This document shows, one piece after another, positions 26,001 to 34,172 of a stretch of DNA of 64,000 bases. Location: assembly GCA_003481775.1 (NCBI GenBank), contig QULU01000020.1, positions 16,308 through 80,307 of the forward strand. The letters run 5' to 3'. The notes under the pieces are model-generated. The model did not search any database. It saw only the letters and a list, made by a program, of their open reading frames with translations, and had not been told where the DNA came from. The stretch is from Clostridiaceae bacterium OM02-2AC (GTDB taxonomy: Bacteria > Bacillota_I > Bacilli_A > Erysipelotrichales > Erysipelotrichaceae). The translations under genes and the position numbers were made by a program. The number at the start of each line of letters is the position of its first letter. Within the stretch, counting starts at the first letter, position 1.

Positions 26001-26198
26001 ATCAATGATAATCAGATTGCTTTGGTATCTACACCATATCATGAATATTCTGCCTATAAAAAATCAGGGGAATTCAATGGACTTGTATGTGCCAAAGACA
26101 TAGACTACCTTTATAACGAATCTACCAAAGGTTCGATTGATATAGATAATATGGAAGCGACAGAGGAATTAGAAAAGGAAGTGAAATCGTATGAATGA
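23055..26198 (+). CDS. DnaG-type DNA primase of the element
   Basis: 1,047 residues. A CHC2-type zinc finger uses C44, H47, C64 and C67 (VCPFHDDHDPS, then WKCFVCNESG). The catalytic core follows, with a TOPRIM domain: KIYVVEGFMDV near 276 gives the catalytic glutamate, and MRDNDKAGRNA near 323 gives the aspartates. The C-terminal 600 residues exceed cellular DnaG (about 600 in total) and include repeated basic-aromatic segments of unknown fold. It would prime complementary-strand synthesis after transfer. RBS AGTAGGTGG is present. It overlaps the next gene by 8 bases. The end is acidic (EATEELEKEV) but not the common tail. Confidence 0.88.
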   Translation: MAEQQNSMFQQKYQMIINQASVREVMEEYGLKIVKKGKDFKTVCPFHDDHDPSLSIRDDKIWKCFVCNESGNAISFVQKYENKVLGNRNFTVRDAMNKVIDICHLYIPKEQNNQNSLNAQYSHNSRIYSEHERVLLNTLNKIKEIANYNLISLGNTEAKQYLLNRGFTEDLIQELQFGYISYEQIQQWIDKTFLPLEHLLETGFIRQDEEGNYYPVFGNRILIPVMDERGNTVTFSGRAIHGEEPKYLHGRNTEIFMKSNHLYNFNIAKNYAYNDKIYVVEGFMDVAGGNKMNIRNIVATMGTSFSEEQIAMLRRLDCEIILMRDNDKAGRNAMVKEIPELMSKKLKVSVVDLNTVKENLQLAEDKDSKDLWDFANAGAVEQDLEKARVSGFQYLMKNQYFLGKDFNTETIRDAYDEAKKDELIKTSYDEMNFKDYVAKHSTYSKEEVDDIIHSLSLEEKTNPIFQFQVNLMERYIISNSNTYVNRTGDKTMVEFYQKNYDRLRQNILNRFHEDPTRYLSPELDKVLIPALVQDTMVNDELWLRYETIHKFKHENVFNKTFVKNTIGQQAQMKLDMEQKRLVVKQFEKTFTDDEKLEFEHIDELYIVNKYQELSGIIDIEGSDNAKFLLEALEMKWIGKKEGMSVFSYSSIFDKSMLFAIDPKYKTADGKDFKSILLYNNSGGSLKLTKNNIATPQKSNGKQEVEQSIQKEKTVSKERTFTVHHNLITRETDDSYFVRIPNTMAKKYMYIPKKDTQWSANREILVATVSTKDTFAIYRSDGQQQETWNCNDLMKRWEDKTKKKESIDINLAMNKNLQSTPVKRKQQGNPIMKKKLDIPSRSTEMVQKFQKYRIPVHLILNNEKGTLMVRSAMQGYTLFIPKTSVRYVEGRSYIEVTPEVMGIDKFKTISTISVGKDVSDGMELKGNISFNELDMFLSSEGKKVWAVVDENKLVEQSNGFVQIPIFKDRTYGYVRVNKKELERINDNQIALVSTPYHEYSAYKKSGEFNGLVCAKDIDYLYNESTKGSIDIDNMEATEELEKEVKSYE

Positions 26199-27459
26199 TA
26201 CTAAAATGGATATTCAGCGTTCAGGGGAAACGATAGAAAGAACAGCCGTAAAGTATTCAGCAAAAGCAACTAAAGGGTTGGCAAAACTAACAAAGATGCT
26301 TACCCTTTACGGCATCAAGATGTTTGCGAATCCGTTAAATGCTATCAAGAAGGACGGACCGAATAAAACACTGATCCATACTCCTGAACTTACCAAAGAA
26401 GAAGCAAAGGTCATGATTGCTAAATTAAGGGAAGCCGAAATACTTGCAACTTATCGTGAAGTAGAACCATCAGGACGAGAAATACGAAGGGGTATTTCTA
26501 TTCATAACCAAGAGAAAATGGCAAAGAATGATATTAAATTAGCACAATGGAAAGACAGAGCCGTTAAATATGAGCGTTTTTCTTTATTAGGCAAGTTTTG
26601 TGAATCGCAGGCTGATAAATATCAGAACTTAGTAAATCAGGAAAATAGGATGCCAGCTGAAAATAAATATATCTTTATCGTCAATCAAAGACACTCGAAT
26701 GCATTAAATGAAATGTTGGCAGATATACGAGAAATGCGATTGACAAAGGATTTTGATAACAGTGTATTTGAAAAAGAAATGGACGAAAACCTAGTGCCTG
26801 AATTAAAGATGGAAGATATGGAATTAACGGTAGAATCAATGGAAGAGGGCATTGAATATGGAAATCGAATGATTGCTGAATTTCCTCATGCAGATACCTG
26901 CCGTCATATCATTACAAAAGAAGAGTTTGTAGAGCATTATGAAGATATGTGTTCTCAAGAAGTTTTTGGTGCAACACTTCAAGATGAAGATCATGTCATG
27001 GTTGTCTATCATAAAAGTTCTCGTGAGCGTATGGAAGAAATCATGGGAACAGACGGGCATAAGATTATTGAATATGGGGCAAATGGTGGCGAAACGCTAC
27101 AAAATCTCAAAAATGGAGATGCACCAATTCACGCTATCGTACCAAAAGAAGAAATGAAAAATTTTCGAGAAAAATATGAGGGATATGATTATATTGCTCG
27201 TAAGCAGGAAGATGGAAATTACGAAATTCATGTATCCGAACATCAAACAAAGATGATTGATAGGGAAATGAAATTAAAAAACCAACAAGCCCACGAAGAC
27301 TTAAAGCAACAAGAACAGTCCATAGATTTAAACAAGGATTCCGTACAAATGGAAAATAAAGAAAACAGTATTTCGTGGGCAGAAAAAGATATGGCAAACC
27401 AAGAAGATTTAAGCTCATTGAATGAATTTGACCTAGAGTTAAATAAAGAGGATGAGTAG
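26191..27459 (+). CDS. PcfB-like (DUF3801-type) conjugation protein, 422 aa
   Basis: The N-terminal 150 residues (KLTKMLTLYGIKMFANPLN, then LTKEEAKVMIAKLREAEILA) resemble PcfB/DUF3801 proteins, which sit just upstream of the coupling protein in Gram-positive systems and help bring the relaxosome to it. The position directly before VirD4 supports this. The remaining C-terminal region has repeated mixed segments. It ends ELNKEDE, acidic but not the standard tail. It is translationally coupled to the primase (8-base overlap) and lies 2 bases before VirD4. Function is inferred from context as much as sequence. Confidence 0.65.
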   Translation: MNDTKMDIQRSGETIERTAVKYSAKATKGLAKLTKMLTLYGIKMFANPLNAIKKDGPNKTLIHTPELTKEEAKVMIAKLREAEILATYREVEPSGREIRRGISIHNQEKMAKNDIKLAQWKDRAVKYERFSLLGKFCESQADKYQNLVNQENRMPAENKYIFIVNQRHSNALNEMLADIREMRLTKDFDNSVFEKEMDENLVPELKMEDMELTVESMEEGIEYGNRMIAEFPHADTCRHIITKEEFVEHYEDMCSQEVFGATLQDEDHVMVVYHKSSRERMEEIMGTDGHKIIEYGANGGETLQNLKNGDAPIHAIVPKEEMKNFREKYEGYDYIARKQEDGNYEIHVSEHQTKMIDREMKLKNQQAHEDLKQQEQSIDLNKDSVQMENKENSISWAEKDMANQEDLSSLNEFDLELNKEDE

Positions 27460-27461
27460 AT

Positions 27462-29495
27462 ATGAAAGTAAAACGAGAATATAAAAGCAACACAGTCATT
27501 GTAGTCCTTGTACTACTGATTGTGTTTTATTTTGGCTTACGATTAGGAACACTGGTGGAATTGAATGATGGAGAGTGGTCGTTTGAGGTATTAAACCAAG
27601 CAAGCGATCAATTTTTTTCATTTGAGCCTCTTATCTTTAATCAATTTACACTGATGATAGGTTCATTTTTAGCGTTATTTTCGTGGATGATTTATGAAAC
27701 TCTACATTCTTCTTATAAAAAGAATATGCAGGAAGAAGCGTTTGGTAGTGCGAAATGGAATGATCCTAATTTTACGAAAGATATGCGTGAAAAGGATATG
27801 TATCAAAATTGGATATTCACAAAGACAGAAATCTTTTCTAAAAATATGAAAGTGACTAAACGAAATCGAAACTGCACTTTGATAGGAAGACCTGGAACTG
27901 GGAAATCAAGATATTGGTTAATTCCTAATATTTTAAATTCAATGGCTGAAACAATTATCGTTACTGACCCTAAAGAAGAAATTTTGAAGGCTACAGGAAT
28001 GAGCTTAAAGAAAAAAGGATATGATATTCGAGTTTTAAATATCAAGGATAAATGGCGAAGCGACCATTATAATCCATTGAAATATATTCGTAAGTTACCG
28101 AAAGAAGCGTTTTTGTTAGACCTAGATAGTGATGAAAGCCGTCAAGATATTGTACAAGAATTGATGGATGAAGGACGAAATATTGCTGAAGATGATGTCA
28201 TGAATCTAATAAATACGATTATGGAAAATACAAAATCAGAAACGATTGAATCCAATACTGGTGACCCCTTTTGGGAAAAGGCAGAAATGGTGTTCTTACA
28301 GGCATTGTTTTACTATGTGATTTTCAATTATCCAATCGAAGAACGAAATTTCAGAAAAATCATGGAACTGATTCGTAAGGGAGAACCTGACAAAGAAGGA
28401 AATTCAGAACTTAGAAACTTATTTGATGAATGGGAAAGTCGTGATCCTAATAACATTGGTATCAAACAGTGGAAACATTTTGTTGTATCGGCAAAATCTC
28501 CAAAGATGATGTCCACTATTATTATGACGGCATCAGCCCGACTTGCTCCTTTCAACTTGCGTGAAGTAGATGAAATGACATATAACGACACTATGGAATT
28601 AGATAGAATTGGTATGCCATTAAACGCTGATGAAGGAGAACATGGACGAGTTGCCTATTTCATTATTTCTGACCCTAACAGCAATGCATTCAACTTCTTG
28701 ATGAATATCATGTATTCACAGATATTCACAATAATCGACCAAAATGCACAAGCAAATGGTGGACGATTGGCAACTCCATGTAATATCTACATGGATGAGT
28801 TTAGACAACAAGGGGCTATCAATCGTTTCTTGGAATTTTGGGCATATTGTCGTGGCTTGGATTGTGGAATTACCATTATTCTTCAGTCTTTATCACAGTT
28901 AAAGAAAATCTATAAAGATGAATGGGAAACAGCGTTAGACTGTTGTGACTACATCTTTTTCTTAGGTTCTCGTTCAAAAGAAACTTTGGAATATATGAGT
29001 ACCATGTTAGGAAAGCAGACATTGTATAAAAAGTCTTCAGGACGAACCTATTCAAGACAAGGTTCATCTTCTCAAAACTGGGATGTATATGGTAGAGAAC
29101 TAGCAACCATGGATGAATTAGCTGAACTAGAAGCAGGACATGGAATCTTGTTAATGGCAGGAACAAAACCTTTCTATTCTGAATTATATGACTTAAAGAG
29201 CCATGATGATTATAAAGAAATGTGGGAAGCATGGACAGAACAGGATGGTACGAAAGACCCTGAATTTAAGAAAACAAAAGAATGGAAAGAAAACCATGCG
29301 AAACTGTACGATCATCTACAGGAAATGAAGAAACCAAGAAAGTCAAAGACAAAGCAACAACAAGAATTGATGAAAGCGATTGGAGTTCCTTGCACTGTAC
29401 AAGAGCCATTTGAAATGAAAGTAGTAACGGAAGCACAGCTTGAAGCAAAATATGGAAAAGGAAAACTGAAAGCTGTTTGGAGCGATATAAAATAG
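27462..29495 (+). CDS. virD4: VirD4/TraG-family type IV coupling protein
   Basis: 677 residues. Two N-terminal membrane segments (about 9-28 and 60-80) precede the RecA-like motor with Walker A GRPGTGKSRYW near 142 and Walker B IYMDEFRQQG near 442. TIILQSLSQLKKIY and SRSKETLEYMSTMLGKQT are characteristic of the family. It selects the relaxase-DNA complex, and possibly protein substrates, for the transfer channel. It ends without the acidic tail, as expected for machinery rather than cargo. Confidence 0.92.
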   Translation: MKVKREYKSNTVIVVLVLLIVFYFGLRLGTLVELNDGEWSFEVLNQASDQFFSFEPLIFNQFTLMIGSFLALFSWMIYETLHSSYKKNMQEEAFGSAKWNDPNFTKDMREKDMYQNWIFTKTEIFSKNMKVTKRNRNCTLIGRPGTGKSRYWLIPNILNSMAETIIVTDPKEEILKATGMSLKKKGYDIRVLNIKDKWRSDHYNPLKYIRKLPKEAFLLDLDSDESRQDIVQELMDEGRNIAEDDVMNLINTIMENTKSETIESNTGDPFWEKAEMVFLQALFYYVIFNYPIEERNFRKIMELIRKGEPDKEGNSELRNLFDEWESRDPNNIGIKQWKHFVVSAKSPKMMSTIIMTASARLAPFNLREVDEMTYNDTMELDRIGMPLNADEGEHGRVAYFIISDPNSNAFNFLMNIMYSQIFTIIDQNAQANGGRLATPCNIYMDEFRQQGAINRFLEFWAYCRGLDCGITIILQSLSQLKKIYKDEWETALDCCDYIFFLGSRSKETLEYMSTMLGKQTLYKKSSGRTYSRQGSSSQNWDVYGRELATMDELAELEAGHGILLMAGTKPFYSELYDLKSHDDYKEMWEAWTEQDGTKDPEFKKTKEWKENHAKLYDHLQEMKKPRKSKTKQQQELMKAIGVPCTVQEPFEMKVVTEAQLEAKYGKGKLKAVWSDIK

Positions 29496-29583
29496 CATAT
29501 CTTAGCTACACTATATATTTTATTGAAAGGGGTGATGCCCTTAAAAATGAAGGGATAGAAATAAGGGGAGCATTTTTTATATG

Positions 29584-29605
29584 CAGGCAAGGTGCCTGTT
29601 TTTTT
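29584..29605 (+). terminator. attenuator-like terminator before the VirB2-like gene
   Basis: CAGGCA pairs with TGCCTG around AGG, followed by seven T and then an AAGGAGG site. It lies inside the transfer operon, so partial termination may set expression of the small subunit. Confidence 0.65.
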
Positions 29606-29630
29606 GTTGTTAAGAAGGAGGATTATGGAA

Positions 29631-29972
29631 ATGGAAAAACTAACAGCAATGAAAAACAATATGTCTAAAAAGACAAGAGAAAAAGTCGCAAAAGCAGGGC
29701 TTATCGTAAATACGACAGCCATGATGATGGTATTGAATATGACAAATGTACTCGCAGTCAATTCCAATACGGATTCTATCGACCAATTTATTGATTTCGT
29801 GTGTGACTGGTTGATGAAGATTGGTGGAGTTGTAGGACTTGTTGGTGGTGTGTTATTTGCATTAGGATGGCAAAGAGATGATGCTGAAGGAAAGAGTCGT
29901 GGGTTAATGACTTTGATGGCAGGATTTATGCTAATTGCCATTGCACAAGCACCTGATATTTTTGGTTTATAA
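29631..29972 (+). CDS. VirB2/Maff2-like small membrane protein, 113 aa
   Basis: The start ATG 29631 lies 9 bases after AAGGAGG; ATG 29625 is too close to it. The protein has a basic N-terminus, a signal-like hydrophobic stretch (about 27-42), then two helices (IGGVVGLVGGVLFALGW and LMTLMAGFMLIAIAQA) separated by a short charged loop with DDAEGKSRG. This matches the Maff2 type of small subunit found between VirD4 and VirB6 in Firmicutes ICEs, the likely counterpart of the VirB2/TrbC subunit. Confidence 0.75.
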   Translation: MEKLTAMKNNMSKKTREKVAKAGLIVNTTAMMMVLNMTNVLAVNSNTDSIDQFIDFVCDWLMKIGGVVGLVGGVLFALGWQRDDAEGKSRGLMTLMAGFMLIAIAQAPDIFGL

Positions 29973-29979
29973 GATGTAT

Positions 29980-30010
29980 GGGCGAGTAAAAATATTCGCC
30001 CTGTCTTTTT
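29980..30010 (+). terminator. hairpin between VirB2-like and VirB6-like genes
   Basis: GGGCGA (29980-29985) pairs with TCGCCC (29996-30001), followed by TGTCTTTTT. It may leave the small subunit in excess over downstream proteins. Confidence 0.55.
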
Positions 30011-30028
30011 AGGAAAGGAGTGAAGTCA

Positions 30029-30895
30029 ATGTTTGGAGAAATTGCAGAAGCACTGATGGATATAGCTTTTAGTATATTTGGTTTTGATATTGATATAGGA
30101 AATTTAGGATTGACAGCCAAAGGACTTTGCGATTGGACAAAAATTTCTTCTTCTGAATTTGGTACGATTGCAGAAACCTTGAATGGTGCGTTTGTATCCG
30201 TTGGATTACAGTTACTTACCGTATTTGTAATGATTGATTTAATAAAAAAGGCAATGGAAATTGATCGTATTTCTTGGGAGCGAATCGTTATGAGTGTTGC
30301 ACGATTTTTGATATTTAAGATGTTAATTACTTATTCATATGAATTTTTAAATATGATTATGAAAATCGGACAACAATTTATGAATATTCTTCTTAGAACA
30401 GTAAATTATCAGACAAGTGCAGGGACAAGTATTGGTGCTACGATAGGCGATATGATAAATAATGCAGAGGGGCTTGAACTTATTATTAACTTTACCCCTG
30501 CCATAATGTTTATGGTTTTTATCGTCATTTATTTACCTTTGATTGGTACATTTGTGATGTGTATTGCACAAATATTCAGCAGAGTCGTAAAAATTGTCTT
30601 AGCATTTGCATTCGCCCCAATTCCCCTTGCAATCGGAACATGGGAAGACGGTAGTGGTACAGGAAAACGATTTATTATGAATGCTGTAGCTTTAGCATTT
30701 GAGGGATTGGTAATGATTCTTTGTGTACACATTTATGCATTAGGACTTTCTGATATGCAATCTGGTTTAATGGTACAGGGAAATAATTGGGGAGAATGTC
30801 TTGGTTGTATGATTGGTATTTTGCTTATGAATGGTATCTTGACAACAGCTTTAACAACTTCTTCACAATTAGCAGAGAAATGGAGTGGTGCATAG
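30029..30895 (+). CDS. VirB6/TrbL-like conjugation membrane protein, 288 aa
   Basis: ATG 30029 follows AGGAAAGGAG by 8 bases; a GTG at 30020 overlaps that site. The protein has about five or six hydrophobic segments, including VGLQLLTVFVMIDLI, FTPAIMFMVFIVIYLPLIG, IVLAFAFAPIPLAIGTW and CMIGILLMNGILTTAL. This is the usual topology of the TrbL/VirB6 channel component of Gram-positive type IV systems. Position between the VirB2-like and PrgI genes agrees. Confidence 0.82.
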   Translation: MFGEIAEALMDIAFSIFGFDIDIGNLGLTAKGLCDWTKISSSEFGTIAETLNGAFVSVGLQLLTVFVMIDLIKKAMEIDRISWERIVMSVARFLIFKMLITYSYEFLNMIMKIGQQFMNILLRTVNYQTSAGTSIGATIGDMINNAEGLELIINFTPAIMFMVFIVIYLPLIGTFVMCIAQIFSRVVKIVLAFAFAPIPLAIGTWEDGSGTGKRFIMNAVALAFEGLVMILCVHIYALGLSDMQSGLMVQGNNWGECLGCMIGILLMNGILTTALTTSSQLAEKWSGA

Positions 30896-30896
30896 T

Positions 30897-31703
30897 ATGG
30901 ATGATATTAGAATCAGAACACATAAAGAACTTTCAGGAGTGGCAGAAAAATACTATGGATTTACTTTTCGACAATGGTTGTTTCTTGTTTTAACTGGAAT
31001 TATTACAGTGCCTACTTATTTATATTTAACACCTATATTGGGAGATGAGATTTCAAGTTGGATTGTCATTATCATGGGTTTACCTTTGATGCTTTGTGGC
31101 TTTTTGACATTGCAGGGAATGACAGCCGATAGATTACTACCTTTCTTAAAAAGACACTATTTGGATTTCGGAAAGCCATTAGAGTATAAGACTGAAAAAG
31201 AGTTATTAGCTGAAAAAGAAGCAAAGAAAAATAAAGGTAAGAAACAAAAAGAGGAATCTGTTCAAACTATCGAAAAGCCGAAAAAACCGACAAGAGCTGA
31301 ACGAAAACAGGCGAAGAAAGATAAAAAAGTTTTAATGAAGATGGAAAAAGAACAAAAGAAAGAAAAGGCTCGATTGGAAAAACAAAAGGAATTGGAATTG
31401 AAGATAGAGCGAAAGAAAGCCAAAGAAAAAGCAAAGGCAATGAAGTGGTATGGGGATTTAGATGCCAACAAGAAAGCCTTGATTGAAGAGCGTACTATGG
31501 AAAATAGTGAAAATGCACTTACGAAAGAAGATATTGAAAATATTGTCCGTCTAGGTGAAAAAGCAAAAGGCTATTTAGAAACAATAGAGAAAGGAGTCGA
31601 AGAAGATGTTCAAAAAGAAGGAAAAGAAAGAGAAACAGAAGAATCCAAAGACAGAGAAACCGAAAAAGCAGAAGAAACAAAAACAACAGAAATCAGTGAA
31701 TAA
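30897..31703 (+). CDS. PrgI-family (VirB3-like) conjugation protein, 268 aa
   Basis: A PrgI domain at the N-terminus (IRTHKELSGVAEKYYGFTFR, then two membrane segments about 24-45 and 50-70 with a GMTADRLL loop) is followed by a long, highly charged K/E-rich tail of about 170 residues, predicted helical. ATG 30897 is chosen over upstream GTG codons. The last 98 bases overlap the VirB4 gene in another frame. PrgI partners VirB4 at the membrane. The charged extension is longer than in basic PrgI proteins. Confidence 0.82.
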   Translation: MDDIRIRTHKELSGVAEKYYGFTFRQWLFLVLTGIITVPTYLYLTPILGDEISSWIVIIMGLPLMLCGFLTLQGMTADRLLPFLKRHYLDFGKPLEYKTEKELLAEKEAKKNKGKKQKEESVQTIEKPKKPTRAERKQAKKDKKVLMKMEKEQKKEKARLEKQKELELKIERKKAKEKAKAMKWYGDLDANKKALIEERTMENSENALTKEDIENIVRLGEKAKGYLETIEKGVEEDVQKEGKERETEESKDRETEKAEETKTTEISE

Positions 31704-34167
31704 GCCAAACGAAAAATCATCCAACATGAATCCTTTTATGTCTTTGTGGAATAAACGACCAACAGTTTTTGTGCCAAAGACCAATCAACAAGTGTTTACT
31801 ATGTTGTTTAAGGATTACAAAGAAAATATCATGCGAATCAGTGATGATATATATTCTATCTGTTTTGAATATACAGATATTTCTTTCGCAAAAGCAGATT
31901 TAGAAGATGCAGGTGAAATCTTCTTAAAATGGGTGGATTATCTAAACTCATTTACAGATAAAGCACATATTCAAGTCACAAATGCCAGTACACCAGTGAA
32001 CACAGAAAAGTATAAACAACAGTTTATCTATGATGAAGAAAGTATGGTTAGTGAACAGGAAAGACATCTTGCTCATGAGTTTAATACCTTGATTGATGAT
32101 GCCATTGGGAAAAAGAAAAATACACTGATTACAAAAAGGTATGTCACAATATCGCAGAAAGCATTGAATTATGAAGATGCCAAAGCGATATTTTTTAATA
32201 TCTACAGAAAAACAGAAGAAAAGTTTAAGGATTTAAAATCTAGTATTCGTATCGTACCAGTGAATGAGCGTTTGACTTTGATTCATGACTTTTGGAATAT
32301 CCAAACAGCAGATGAGAAAGGAATCAAAGATTTTGAAGAATATCGTAAGGAAAAAGATTTAACGATTTATGATGTTCTTGCACCTCATGAATATATCAAT
32401 CTAAGAGAAAGTGATTACATTGAAATCACGCCTCAAGATGTATTGAATTCGGATACAGAAACAGATGAAGTACATAGGAAACGATTTATTCGTTGTCTGT
32501 ATATTGAACCTGATTTTCCAAATGCAATTACTCCAAAGTTTTATAATATTTTAACTACGATTGAAGATTTACACCTTGTTACGACAATCAATATTCAGCC
32601 AAATGAAACGACCAAGATTGTAAAGAAATTATCCAAATTGCAATCAGGGTTGGAAACAGAGCGTTATAACAAGGTTAAACAATATGCGAAGCAACAGATG
32701 AATTATGAATACATGAAAGATAAGAAACTGGAAACAAAATTAGATGATGTTACGCAGATGATCGAAGATATTCAGTATAACGATCAAAAAGTTTTCTGTG
32801 AGAATATCTGTTTATGTATTGTTGCTGATACCTATTCTGAATTAGAAGAACAGACTGTTAAAATTCAAAATAAAGTAGGAGAAATGTTAATTCGTATTTT
32901 ACCTTTAAAATGGCAACAATTAGAAGGAATTCAAAATACACTTCCATTAGGACATAACACACTACAATTTCAACATAAGGAAACTTCTGAAGCAACAGCC
33001 GTCCATGTTCCGTTTAACTCAAAAGATTTTGCACATCCAAAATCAATCTTTATGGGAATCAATCTAGTGAGTCGTAACCCTATCTTTGTAGATAGAAAAC
33101 GATTGATCAATGGAAATGGATGTATTTTAGCGACATCAGGGGCAGGGAAATCATTCCAAGCGAAAACAAATGCCGAACAAGTATTACTACGCTATCCTGA
33201 TGATGAAATTATTTTTATCGATTTCCAAAAAGAATATGGAGAAGCCGTCCATGAATTAAATGGACAGACCATTACCATTTCCGATTCTACAAAGACTTAT
33301 ATCAATCCATTAGATTTAGATCAAAACTATAGTTTGTCTGAAGATGGTGGAGATTCGCCAGTAAAAGCAAAAGTTGAATATATGCAAGGTTGGGTAGAAT
33401 CTATCATTGATGAAGGTAGTCTAAGTCCGATTGAAAAGACGATCGTAGATAGATGTGTACGACATATTTTCGAGGATTATGAAAAGAGTGGATTTAAAGA
33501 TGAAAGTAAACAGCCTTTATTAAAGGATTTCCAAGAAGAACTTGCGAAACAGCCTGAAGAAGAGGCAAAAAAGATGGCGAAAGCACTTGAGCGTTTCGTT
33601 AAAGGTACACAGGATATATTCTCGCATCCTACCAATGTTGATATTCATAACCGAGTTGTATCGTTTGATATTTCTGAACTTCCTGCTTCTATACAAACAG
33701 CAGGATATTTAGTAGTCCTAGACCATATCATGAATCGTTTGATTAAGAATAGAGCAAAAGGTATCAATACATGGATTTATATTGATGAATTCCATATCTT
33801 GCTTGCCAATCCATCAGGGGCTGAATATGTAGCCAAGATTGTTAAAATCGGTCGCAAATACAATGCTATGATTACTGTTATTACACAAAATATTGAAGAT
33901 GTTTCTGCGAATGAATGGGGTAGAAAAATACTTGGAAATGCCGAATTTGCTATCATCTTGAAGCAAAAGAAACGAGATCGACAGATTATTTGTGATATTT
34001 TCGATATTTCTGAAGGGGAAGCACGATATATCGGTAATGATGCTAAACAAGGGCAAGGTGTCATTGTCTTTGGTTCAGATAAGATTCCATTCTATAACCA
34101 TGTGCCAAAAGAATTCCGTATCTACCAGTTGAACAATACTGATAAAAAGGCGATTGCTAGAACATAA
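31606..34167 (+). CDS. virB4: VirB4-family conjugation ATPase
   Basis: 853 residues. A lysine-rich start (MFKKKEKKEKQKNPK) is followed by the VirB4 N-terminal domain and an ATPase domain with Walker A ATSGAGKSFQAK near 509, IIFIDFQKEYGEA, Walker B WIYIDEFHILLA near 725 and ITQNIEDVSANEWGRKI. It powers the transfer channel from the membrane face. AGGAG lies before the start, which is inside the PrgI gene. No acidic tail; it ends KKAIART. Confidence 0.93.
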   Translation: MFKKKEKKEKQKNPKTEKPKKQKKQKQQKSVNKPNEKSSNMNPFMSLWNKRPTVFVPKTNQQVFTMLFKDYKENIMRISDDIYSICFEYTDISFAKADLEDAGEIFLKWVDYLNSFTDKAHIQVTNASTPVNTEKYKQQFIYDEESMVSEQERHLAHEFNTLIDDAIGKKKNTLITKRYVTISQKALNYEDAKAIFFNIYRKTEEKFKDLKSSIRIVPVNERLTLIHDFWNIQTADEKGIKDFEEYRKEKDLTIYDVLAPHEYINLRESDYIEITPQDVLNSDTETDEVHRKRFIRCLYIEPDFPNAITPKFYNILTTIEDLHLVTTINIQPNETTKIVKKLSKLQSGLETERYNKVKQYAKQQMNYEYMKDKKLETKLDDVTQMIEDIQYNDQKVFCENICLCIVADTYSELEEQTVKIQNKVGEMLIRILPLKWQQLEGIQNTLPLGHNTLQFQHKETSEATAVHVPFNSKDFAHPKSIFMGINLVSRNPIFVDRKRLINGNGCILATSGAGKSFQAKTNAEQVLLRYPDDEIIFIDFQKEYGEAVHELNGQTITISDSTKTYINPLDLDQNYSLSEDGGDSPVKAKVEYMQGWVESIIDEGSLSPIEKTIVDRCVRHIFEDYEKSGFKDESKQPLLKDFQEELAKQPEEEAKKMAKALERFVKGTQDIFSHPTNVDIHNRVVSFDISELPASIQTAGYLVVLDHIMNRLIKNRAKGINTWIYIDEFHILLANPSGAEYVAKIVKIGRKYNAMITVITQNIEDVSANEWGRKILGNAEFAIILKQKKRDRQIICDIFDISEGEARYIGNDAKQGQGVIVFGSDKIPFYNHVPKEFRIYQLNNTDKKAIART

Positions 34168-34172
34168 AGTGT

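Noticed and set aside
29477..29668. 63-codon frame overlapping the end of virD4 and start of the VirB2-like gene
   Set aside because: It overlaps two strong genes and a terminator hairpin and lacks a binding site; probably chance.
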